Positions 16,260 to 22,828 of a DNA stretch of 64,000 bases are shown here, one piece after another. This DNA is from Galbitalea sp036271795 (GTDB taxonomy: Bacteria > Actinomycetota > Actinomycetes > Actinomycetales > Microbacteriaceae). Location: the NCBI GenBank assembly GCA_036271795.1, contig DATAZY010000096.1, positions 1-64,000 of the forward strand. The letters run 5' to 3'. Each line of letters begins with the position of its first letter. Within the stretch, counting starts at the first letter, position 1. The notes beneath the pieces were generated by a model. The model did not search any database. It was not told the origin of the DNA and saw nothing but the letters and a program-made list of their open reading frames with translations. The position numbers were made by a program, and so were the translations under genes.

Positions 16260-17396
16260 CTATGCCTCTGCTAGCGTGCGGCCGACTATCAGGCGCATGA
16301 TTTCGTTTGTGCCTTCCAGGATTTGATGCACGCGAAGATCCCGGACGATTCGTTCGATTCCGTACTCAGACAGGTAGCCGTAGCCGCCGTGGAGTTGGAG
16401 AGCAGCATTTGCAACGTTGAAGCCCGCGTCGGTTGCCACGAGCTTCGCCATCGCACACAGCCGGACAAGGTCGGCTGCCTTGCTATCCATCGCCTCGGCG
16501 GCGCGGTGTAACAAACTGCGGCCAGCTTCGAGTTGGGTATCCATGTCGGCAAGCTGGAACAGGAGCGCGGGATTTTGAATGAGCGGCTTTCCGAAAGCGA
16601 CGCGCTCGGTGAGATATCGAACCGTGCGGTCGAGCGCGAACTGACCACCACCGAGAGAGCATGCGCCCATATTGACGCGGCCTCCGTTGAGTCCGTTCAT
16701 CGCGATCCCGAAGCCGTCGCCTTCTTTCGAGAGAAGGCTGGATGCCGGAACGCGGACATCCTCGAAGATGACCTGTCGCGTTGGCTGGGCGTGCCAGCCC
16801 ATCTTTTTCTCGAGCGGCCCGAAAGACAGTCCACTCACGCCGTCCGGAACGATGAATGCGGAAATGCCTCGACTGCCGGTGTCAGCGGTCCGAGCCATGA
16901 CCACGTACACAGCGGAGCTTCCCGCACCCGAGATGAACTGTTTGACGCCGTTGAGAATGAAGTCGTCCCCGTCGCGAGTAGCGCGGGTAGTGAGCGCGGC
17001 GGCATCCGAGCCCGCGCCCGGCTCGGTGAGGCAGTAGCTGCCGAGGGCGTCCATGCTCGCGAGCTGCGGAATCCACTCGGCGCGCTGCAGATCGTTTCCG
17101 TAGGTGTCAATCATCCACGTCACCATGTTGTGAATCGAGATGTATGCTGCGATCGTCGTGTCGCCCTTAGCGAGTTCCTCGAAGATCAACACCGAGTCAG
17201 AACGGCTTAGACCCGAACCACCAAAATCCTCCCGGGTGTAGATGCCACCCATGCCGAGTTCGCCAGCCTTGCGCAGGACATCGGTCGGGAAGTAATGGGT
17301 CTCATCCCATTCTGCCGCGCGAGGTGCAAGCTCATCCTGGGCGAACTGTCGGACCATCTGGACGATGGAGCGCTGGTCTTCTGTGACTGCGTACAC
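16260..17396 (-). CDS. Acyl-CoA dehydrogenase, isobutyryl-CoA-dehydrogenase-like
   Basis: A 378-residue FAD-dependent acyl-CoA dehydrogenase. It shows YCLTEPGAGSDAAAL and FISGAGSSAVYVVMART in the middle domain, GGRVNMGACSLGG, QLHGGYGYLSEYGIERIVRDLRVHQILEGTNEIMRLIVGR at the C-terminus, where the glutamate of EGTNEI is the catalytic base. It forms a 2-enoyl-CoA and passes electrons to the ETF encoded divergently. The GTG at 17396 begins the conserved YAVTEDQRSI; longer frames run into the dyad promoter site. The GTG leader has only a weak purine stretch. Isobutyryl-CoA is inferred from the HIBYL-CoA hydrolase and mmsB neighbours. Confidence 0.87.
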   Translation of the reverse strand: MYAVTEDQRSIVQMVRQFAQDELAPRAAEWDETHYFPTDVLRKAGELGMGGIYTREDFGGSGLSRSDSVLIFEELAKGDTTIAAYISIHNMVTWMIDTYGNDLQRAEWIPQLASMDALGSYCLTEPGAGSDAAALTTRATRDGDDFILNGVKQFISGAGSSAVYVVMARTADTGSRGISAFIVPDGVSGLSFGPLEKKMGWHAQPTRQVIFEDVRVPASSLLSKEGDGFGIAMNGLNGGRVNMGACSLGGGQFALDRTVRYLTERVAFGKPLIQNPALLFQLADMDTQLEAGRSLLHRAAEAMDSKAADLVRLCAMAKLVATDAGFNVANAALQLHGGYGYLSEYGIERIVRDLRVHQILEGTNEIMRLIVGRTLAEA

Positions 17397-17448
17397 GTTC
17401 GATCTCTCTCGATTGCCCGACTGGCTGCGTCTTTGGGTGCCCCTAAAC

Positions 17449-17498
17449 AATTTACTAGGACATCCAAGCAAATACTAGTAAATTATTGGACCATATAG
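17449..17498. promoter_or_regulatory. Divergent promoter region with 10-bp inverted repeat
   Basis: AATTTACTAG (17449-17458) and CTAGTAAATT (17475-17484) are perfect inverted arms with a 16-bp spacer. Directly adjoining is ATTATTGGACCATATAG (17482-17498), whose reverse complement contains TGGTCCAATAAT, the same 12 bases as upstream of the thiolase. The site sits between the ACAD operon and the ETF operon and looks like an operator for a dimeric regulator; the regulator is unknown. Confidence 0.6.
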
Positions 17499-17545
17499 TC
17501 TTGGAGCTATTCGAGAGCAGTTTCAACGTTGAAATGGAGACCTTG

Positions 17546-18325
17546 ATGAAGATCGCGGTGCTCGTAAAAGAGGTTCCGGACACCTGGGGCGATCGGCAGA
17601 TCGACCCGAGTACTAAACGCGTCATCCGTTCGGGTGAGAACGTCATCGATGAGATCAACGAGAAGGCAGTCGAGGCTGCCCTGCTGGTCAAGGAGGCGAA
17701 CACCGGATCCGAGGTCACCGTGATCACGATGGGACCGTCCGGAGCGCTCGATGCCATCCGCAAGTCACTCGCGATGGGTGCCGATAGCGGCATCCACATA
17801 ACTGACGATGGACTTGTCGGATCGGACGCGTCGCAGACCTCAGCGACCCTCGCCGCGGCTCTTGCTCCGCGCGGATTCGATCTCGTGATCACGGGGAACG
17901 AATCGACAGACGGTCGAACGGCTGCCGTTCCAGCCATGCTCGCCGAGCGGCTCGGAATCGCCCAGCTCACATTCCTTCGCACCCTCGAGGTCAACGACAA
18001 CGAGGTGAGCGGAGAGCGGATGACCGAGGACGGGCACATCGACGTCAGTGCGTCATTGCCAGCGCTCGTTTCGGTCACGGAGCAAATCGCTGAGGCACGC
18101 TATCCGAATTTCAAGGGCATCATGGCCGCAAAGAAGAAGCCGGTCGAGACCGTCGACATCGCGGCGCTGGGCCTCGATAGCGCGGAAACTGGCGGCGCCA
18201 ATTCCTGGTCCGTCGTCGAGGGCGTCGCTCCCCGCCCCGCTCGTACTGGCGGAACGATCATCAAGGATGACGGAACCGCAGGAACTCAGATCGCCGACTA
18301 TCTCGCCGCGGCGAAGCTCATCTAG
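17546..18325 (+). CDS. etfB: Electron transfer flavoprotein beta subunit
   Basis: A 259-residue ETF beta subunit: MKIAVLVKEVPDTWGDRQID at the start, DEINEKAVEAALLVKE, VITMGPSGALDAIRKSLAMGAD, and the AMP-site region VITGNESTDGRTAAVPAMLAERLG, with RYPNFKGIMAAKKKP near the end. With EtfA it accepts electrons from acyl-CoA dehydrogenases. ATG 17546 follows GGAG and begins the conserved MKI(A)V start; an upstream in-frame extension overlaps the promoter dyad. The gene opens an operon with etfA and an alpha/beta hydrolase and is transcribed divergently from the ACAD, its probable electron donor. Confidence 0.95.
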   Translation: MKIAVLVKEVPDTWGDRQIDPSTKRVIRSGENVIDEINEKAVEAALLVKEANTGSEVTVITMGPSGALDAIRKSLAMGADSGIHITDDGLVGSDASQTSATLAAALAPRGFDLVITGNESTDGRTAAVPAMLAERLGIAQLTFLRTLEVNDNEVSGERMTEDGHIDVSASLPALVSVTEQIAEARYPNFKGIMAAKKKPVETVDIAALGLDSAETGGANSWSVVEGVAPRPARTGGTIIKDDGTAGTQIADYLAAAKLI

Positions 18326-18337
18326 AAAGGCAGGACA

Positions 18338-19297
18338 ATGTCAGATGTACTCGTGCTCATCGAGCACTCAGGGGGAACGGTCGCCAGTTCGACATCCGAG
18401 CTCCTCGCCGCCGCGGCTGAACTCGGCACACCCGCCGCTGTCATCGTGACCGACGGTGACGGGAAGGCCCTCGCCATCGAACTCGGCGCTCTCGGCGCCG
18501 CGACCGTGTTTGTTGCAACCCTTCCCGGCGCCGACACGGTGTTGGTTACACCCCAGGTCGCTGCTCTGCAGGCCGCGATCGCCGCATCCGGAGACGTATC
18601 CGCCGTGATCCTCGGCAACTCTACTGACAGCCGTGAGGCTGGTGCGCGTTTCGCTGCCCGCATCGGCGGCGCCTACCAGAGTGATGTGGTGGGAGTAGCG
18701 ACGGGTGGCGCTGTCACCCAGCAAGCGTTCGGGGGCGCATTCACCATTACGGCTGTCGCGGGCAAAGGCATTCCGATCATCTCGCTGCGGCCGAACTCGG
18801 TCGCAGGTACGGCGCCGACAGCAGCGGGGAAGGTCTCGGCCATCGACATCTCCGGTGACACGGCACCCACGACGATCATTACGGCGAGACACGAGAAGTC
18901 CGCGGTCTCCGCCCGCCCAGAACTCCAGTCCGCCGACATTGTCGTGTCGGGAGGTCGGGGCCTCGGGTCCAAAGAGAAATTCGTGCTCGTCGAGCAGTTG
19001 GCGGATGCGTTCGGCGGTGCGGTCGGCGCCTCCCGGGCCGCCGTCGATGCCGGCTATGTCGAGCACAACATGCAGGTCGGTCAGACCGGGGTTACCGTCT
19101 CTCCGAATATCTACATCGCGCTCGGTATCTCCGGCGCGATCCAACACCGCGCCGGCATGCAGAGCGCTAAGACCATCATCGCGATCAACAAGGATGCGAG
19201 TGCGCCGATCTTCGACATCGCAGACTTCGGCGTCGTCGGCGACCTGTTCACGGTCGTGCCTCAGCTCATCGATGCGGTGAAGGCAAGGAAGTCCTAG
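18338..19297 (+). CDS. etfA: Electron transfer flavoprotein alpha subunit
   Basis: A 319-residue ETF alpha subunit. The C-terminal FAD domain is clear: VSGGRGLGSKEKF, GGAVGASRAAVDAGY, QVGQTGVTVSPNIYIALGISGAIQHRAGMQSAKTIIAINKD and FDIADFGVVGDLF. It pairs with EtfB (12 bp upstream) to carry electrons from acyl-CoA dehydrogenation to the membrane quinone pool. Leader AAAGGCAGGACA provides the ribosome-binding site. Its stop codon is immediately followed by the hydrolase ATG, so the three genes form one transcript. Confidence 0.95.
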   Translation: MSDVLVLIEHSGGTVASSTSELLAAAAELGTPAAVIVTDGDGKALAIELGALGAATVFVATLPGADTVLVTPQVAALQAAIAASGDVSAVILGNSTDSREAGARFAARIGGAYQSDVVGVATGGAVTQQAFGGAFTITAVAGKGIPIISLRPNSVAGTAPTAAGKVSAIDISGDTAPTTIITARHEKSAVSARPELQSADIVVSGGRGLGSKEKFVLVEQLADAFGGAVGASRAAVDAGYVEHNMQVGQTGVTVSPNIYIALGISGAIQHRAGMQSAKTIIAINKDASAPIFDIADFGVVGDLFTVVPQLIDAVKARKS

Positions 19298-20239
19298 ATG
19301 TCGAACTCAACCACCGCCCGGGTCGAGACAGAGTTTCGCACTTCAGAGTCCGCGCTCTACGGGCACTACGGGCTTCAGCACACCGAACGATTCGTCCAAC
19401 TCGCCGCTCCGAGCATCAAAATCCGAGTGGTCGAGATCGGCGACGACTCGACCCGACCGCCAATTCTGCTGCTACACGGCATCGCCTCCGTGACTGCCGC
19501 CGCCATTCCCCTTCTCCCGCTGTTGGGCGGCAGGCGCATCCTCGCCGTCGACTGGCCGGGACACGGTCTCTCAGATCCTCTTGTACTCGGCAGGCACACC
19601 GACCTTCGTGCCCAGGTGGTGTCGGTGATCGACACCGTGCTCGATGACTTCGGAGCCAAGACGGTCGACATCGTCGCGCACTCGCTGGGCGGGCAGTTCG
19701 CGCTCTACTACGTTCTCGCCCGACCGAATCGGGTACGGCGTCTCGTGCTGCTCGGGGCCCCCGGAGCCGGCTTTGAGGGAGTGCAACCCGTCGCCGCGAT
19801 GCGCGTAATGGCGATTCCCGGCATCGGGCGCGGCATCCTGTCCCTCCCCGCGTCACCGGCCGCGTACAAGAAGAATTCGGAAGGAATGCTGGGCGCCGGC
19901 GCCCTGGATGGATACCCCGACGAGGTTGGTGACGTGGGTTATTACGGATCGCAGCGCACGGGGTTCCCGTCGAGCCTGGCGAGCTTCTTCCGGGCGCTCA
20001 TCACGCCGTTCTCGGTGCGAAAGGGCGTCGCAGTGCCGGCGGCCGATTTGGCGACCATCACAACGCCGACGCTCATGGTGTGGGGCGACAAGGACGTGTT
20101 CCTTACGCCCGCGCATGGTCGGGCGAATCTCGAGGCGATCCAGGGTTCACAGCTCCTGGTGGTCGATGGCGGTCACGCGCCCTGGCTCAATGAACTCGAA
20201 CTGACGGGCTCCACAATTCTGAAATTCCTCGACGGCTAA
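19298..20239 (+). CDS. Alpha/beta-fold hydrolase
   Basis: A 313-residue alpha/beta hydrolase. The oxyanion segment LLLHGIASV, the nucleophile elbow VAHSLGGQ, the acid in GDKDVFLTP and the histidine in DGGHAPWLNE form a complete catalytic triad. Relatives include carbon-carbon bond hydrolases, lactonases and esterases. It starts directly after the etfA stop codon, so it is cotranscribed with the ETF genes; it may release an acid from a thioester, ester or lactone in the same pathway, for instance a lactone made from the cyclic substrate. The substrate cannot be named from sequence. Confidence 0.85.
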   Translation: MSNSTTARVETEFRTSESALYGHYGLQHTERFVQLAAPSIKIRVVEIGDDSTRPPILLLHGIASVTAAAIPLLPLLGGRRILAVDWPGHGLSDPLVLGRHTDLRAQVVSVIDTVLDDFGAKTVDIVAHSLGGQFALYYVLARPNRVRRLVLLGAPGAGFEGVQPVAAMRVMAIPGIGRGILSLPASPAAYKKNSEGMLGAGALDGYPDEVGDVGYYGSQRTGFPSSLASFFRALITPFSVRKGVAVPAADLATITTPTLMVWGDKDVFLTPAHGRANLEAIQGSQLLVVDGGHAPWLNELELTGSTILKFLDG

Positions 20240-20252
20240 ACGCCGCTTCGGC

Positions 20253-21185
20253 TCAGCGCCGGACGGAGCCGGTGAGCCCGGCCGCCGCCGCGAGGATGGA
20301 TGGCCGAAACGCGAACCAGCCGACGGCCATCAGCACCACGGAGCCCGCAAAGATCGCGAAGCCCTCCCAGCTCTGGTCGTCTCGCAGCGCATACATGTGG
20401 TTGAGGTTGCGCAGGGCACCAGTGGCAAGCACCAGCGTCACGTGCACGATGATGAACACAACAAAGAAGATCATCGTGGGGAAGTGAATTCTGCGCGCGA
20501 CCGCCACCGGATAGATCCGGTCGAGCTTCTCAAATCGGGAGGCGAGTCCGGGTGCCATTCGAACCCCGGTCAGGACCGCGAGGGGGGCCGCGACAAAGAC
20601 AATCGCGAAGTAGCTCAACACCTGGAGCGCGTTGTAGTTGACCCAGCCATCCTCCGTCGGCCAGCTCAGTGACGCGTACTGGATCGCGACAGATACCGCG
20701 TTCGGAAAGATGTCCCAGTGCACGGGGATAATGCGAACCCACTGCCCGGTAACGAACAGCAATACGTAGAAGACGATCCCGTTGAGGACCCACAGTACGT
20801 CGACGCTCAAGTGGAACCACAGGCTGAGCCCGATGCGCACAGGTTCTCGCCTGGTGCGAATGAGCCCCTTGTTGTTGCGCGTCCAATAGGCGGCCGGTCG
20901 ACGAGTGGTGCGTACTTGCCAGCCGGTACGAATGATGAACAGGATGAAGAAGGCACTCAAAAAGTGCTGCCAGGCCACCCATGCGGGGAATCCGACTGGC
21001 GCGCCACCCGGCAGTGCAGACTGGCCCGGATAGGTGCGCATGAACGACTGGACCGACGGAAGAGCGCGGATACCCCTCGCGGCAAGGACGACCGCCGCAA
21101 GGACGACAAGCGCAACGGGAATGATCCAGATGAGCTTGAACCAGCGGCTCCGCTCGGGCTTTTGCTGCGATGTCGCGACGCTCAT
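20253..21185 (-). CDS. Cytochrome b/b561-type membrane protein
   Basis: A 310-residue integral membrane protein with about five to six hydrophobic segments (around residues 18-36, 75-95, 128-150, 190-210, 230-252, 275-300). Histidines occur within or beside membrane helices in WQHFLSAFFIL, WFHLSVDVLWVL and HFPTMIFFVVFIIVHVTLV, as expected for heme ligands of diheme cytochrome b proteins. It could form a membrane electron acceptor in the pathway's redox chain. It is transcribed divergently from the thiolase and converges on the hydrolase gene, whose 14-bp gap holds the short hairpin GCCG-CTT-CGGC. Function beyond heme electron transfer is unknown. Confidence 0.75.
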   Translation of the reverse strand: MSVATSQQKPERSRWFKLIWIIPVALVVLAAVVLAARGIRALPSVQSFMRTYPGQSALPGGAPVGFPAWVAWQHFLSAFFILFIIRTGWQVRTTRRPAAYWTRNNKGLIRTRREPVRIGLSLWFHLSVDVLWVLNGIVFYVLLFVTGQWVRIIPVHWDIFPNAVSVAIQYASLSWPTEDGWVNYNALQVLSYFAIVFVAAPLAVLTGVRMAPGLASRFEKLDRIYPVAVARRIHFPTMIFFVVFIIVHVTLVLATGALRNLNHMYALRDDQSWEGFAIFAGSVVLMAVGWFAFRPSILAAAAGLTGSVRR

Positions 21186-21202
21186 CCTTGGGCCTCTCGT
21201 GA

Positions 21203-21219
21203 TTGGTCCAATAATAGTA
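21203..21219. promoter_or_regulatory. Shared TTGGTCCAATAATAGTA element in divergent promoter
   Basis: Contains the short palindrome TTGGTCCAA (21203-21211) and the 12-mer TGGTCCAATAAT that recurs, reversed, in the ETF/ACAD promoter at about 17482-17493. It lies between the cytochrome b gene (starting 21185, minus) and the thiolase (starting 21235, plus). No clear ribosome-binding site precedes the thiolase ATG, so its mRNA may be leaderless or nearly so. Confidence 0.5.
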
Positions 21220-21234
21220 CCGTAGACTTCTCAC

Positions 21235-22413
21235 ATGACCAGTGCAGTGATTGTCGATGTCGTGCGCACCCCGTCCGGTCGGGGAAAGCCCGGAGGGGCC
21301 CTGAGCGGCGTTCATCCGACAGACCTCCTCGCCGACGTCCTGAAGTCCTTAGCAGAACGGAATCGCCTCGACCCGGCGATCCTCGATGACGTGATCGGCG
21401 GGTGCGTCTCGCAGGCCGGCCAGCAGACGTACAACATCACGCGTAGCGCGGTGCTCGGCGCAGGATTTCCGGAGAACATCCCAGCGGTCACGATCGACCG
21501 GCAATGCGGGTCGAGCCAGCAGGCTGCTGCGTTCGCGGCACAGGGTGTCATCGCCGGAGCATACGACGTCGCCATTGCGTGCGGCGTCGAATCGATGAGT
21601 AGAAACCCCATCGGGTATTCGACGCTCGGTGACGACATCTATGGCAGTCGAGTCGCCGAACGATATCCGGATGGCCTCGTCGGCCAGGGAATCTCCGCCG
21701 AGCTCATAGCCAACAAGTGGGGTTTGTCCCGCGATCAACTCGCTGAGTTTTCCGCGCTGTCTCACGAGCGAGCGGCGGCAGCCCAGTCCGCGGGAGCGTT
21801 CGACAGCGAGATCGTCGCTGTCACCACGGGATCAGGTCAGGTGACCATGGATGAGACGATTCGCGCGTCGACAACGGTCGGCGGACTCGTCGAGCTCCCG
21901 TCGGCCTTCCACACTCCGGAGCTGGCGGAGCGATTCCCGGAGCTTCGATGGCTGATCACACCGGGCAACTCCTCACCACTAACGGACGGCGCGTCCGCTG
22001 CGCTGATCATGAGCGAAGACAAGGCAAGGGATCTTGGCCTTACCCCCCGAGCGAGGTTCCACAGTTTCGCGGTCGTCGGCAGCGATCCGATCTTCATGCT
22101 CGATGGCGTTATCCCCGCGACGGCCAAGGTCCTGGCTAGGGCCGGCCTGTCGATCGACGACATGGACGCGTACGAGGTAAACGAGGCATTCGCGCCTGTT
22201 CCCCTCGCGTGGCTTAAGGAGACGGGTGCCGACCCCGCAAAACTCAACCCTCGGGGGGGCGCTATCGCCCTGGGGCATGCCCTCGGGTCATCGGGTACCC
22301 GGCTACTGGCAACCTTGCTGAATCACCTTGAATCGACGGGCGGTCGCTTCGGCCTGCAGGTCATGTGCGAAGGCGGCGGTATGGCCAACGCCACAATCAT
22401 CGAGCGTATTTAA
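21235..22413 (+). CDS. Acetyl-CoA C-acyltransferase (thiolase)
   Basis: A 392-residue thiolase. The acyl-accepting cysteine lies in TIDRQCGSSQQAA (near residue 90), the first histidine motif is GGAIALGHALGSSGTR and the second cysteine is in MCEGGGMANATIIER at the C-terminus; EVNEAFAPVPLAW is also conserved. It cleaves 3-ketoacyl-CoA with CoA to yield acetyl-CoA and a shortened acyl-CoA, the last step of each beta-oxidation turn. It stands alone on the plus strand, divergent from the cytochrome b gene, and shares a promoter element with the ETF operon, suggesting co-regulation. Confidence 0.92.
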   Translation: MTSAVIVDVVRTPSGRGKPGGALSGVHPTDLLADVLKSLAERNRLDPAILDDVIGGCVSQAGQQTYNITRSAVLGAGFPENIPAVTIDRQCGSSQQAAAFAAQGVIAGAYDVAIACGVESMSRNPIGYSTLGDDIYGSRVAERYPDGLVGQGISAELIANKWGLSRDQLAEFSALSHERAAAAQSAGAFDSEIVAVTTGSGQVTMDETIRASTTVGGLVELPSAFHTPELAERFPELRWLITPGNSSPLTDGASAALIMSEDKARDLGLTPRARFHSFAVVGSDPIFMLDGVIPATAKVLARAGLSIDDMDAYEVNEAFAPVPLAWLKETGADPAKLNPRGGAIALGHALGSSGTRLLATLLNHLESTGGRFGLQVMCEGGGMANATIIERI

Positions 22414-22442
22414 AGCCCTTCGTAAAACTCACTGACCAGCAC

Positions 22443-22501
22443 TCTGGTAGTAAACGCGGGACCCGAACCCGCGACACCACGATTCTGAGCCGTGTGCTCG
22501 A
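22443..22501 (-). repeat. tRNA-Met 3'-part fragment, copy A (candidate attachment site)
   Basis: Read on the minus strand this is the anticodon arm, T arm and acceptor 3' strand of a tRNA. It matches copy C (62315-62373) at 53 of 59 positions. The anticodon triplet reads CAG instead of CAT through one change, and no D arm or acceptor 5' strand follows, so it cannot be a working tRNA. Such 3' fragments are left when mobile DNA inserts in a tRNA gene. The 415 bases between the thiolase and the next gene hold this fragment, a repeat pair and operators. Confidence 0.75.
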
Positions 22502-22603
22502 ATCGCTCGATCTGGTGTGATTATGTAGAAGGGGGTTTGGTTGATTCCTCGCGTTTTTGATTCATCTCGAGACCATTTGAATCACGTGGGGACTCAAACA
22601 GAT

Positions 22604-22621
22604 GTGGTCAAAAAGTGGTCA
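22604..22621 (+). repeat. Direct repeat GTGGTCA-AAAA-GTGGTCA
   Basis: Two 7-bp copies with an 11-bp period, beginning 103 bp right of tRNA fragment A. An analogous pair, TGTGTCC-AAAA-TGTGTCC, begins 101 bp right of fragment C. One helical turn of spacing suits recombinase arm-type binding sites, but a coding remnant is also possible. Confidence 0.4.
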
Positions 22622-22760
22622 CGTCACAGGTGCCGACAGTTCCCAATCTGAGACAAAACAGAAGTTTGCGGTGGCGGGACTGCACCAAAAACTGGACCCA
22701 GGTATCCACAAGTTGGGTGTTGCGTGACGACCGCTTGATCCAATAGGTTCAATCGTAGGA

Positions 22761-22804
22761 ATGCAACGTTGCATTTTTCTTCTGCGGAATTGCAACGTTG
22801 CAAT
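22761..22804 (+). promoter_or_regulatory. Tandem LacI-type operators upstream of the secreted glycosidase
   Basis: ATGCAACGTTGCAT (22761-22774) and ATTGCAACGTTGCAAT (22789-22804) are perfect palindromes with central CG, the layout of LacI-family operators, and their centres are 29 bp apart. A second pair with the same core and the same 29-bp spacing lies upstream of the importer operon (31613-31655). The LacI protein at 25014-26033 is the likely binder. The operators end 24 bp before the gene start at 22829, so binding should block transcription. Confidence 0.82.
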
Positions 22805-22828
22805 AATCGGGAGGACGGAACTTATTTC

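Noticed and set aside
22443..22501. A functional tRNA (Leu CAG or Met)
   Set aside because: The D arm and the 5' acceptor strand are missing, and the same holds for copies B and C, so none can fold as a tRNA.
22769..22828. An earlier TTG start for the secreted glycosidase
   Set aside because: That start lies inside the LacI operators and the signal peptide and GGAGG site fit ATG 22829.
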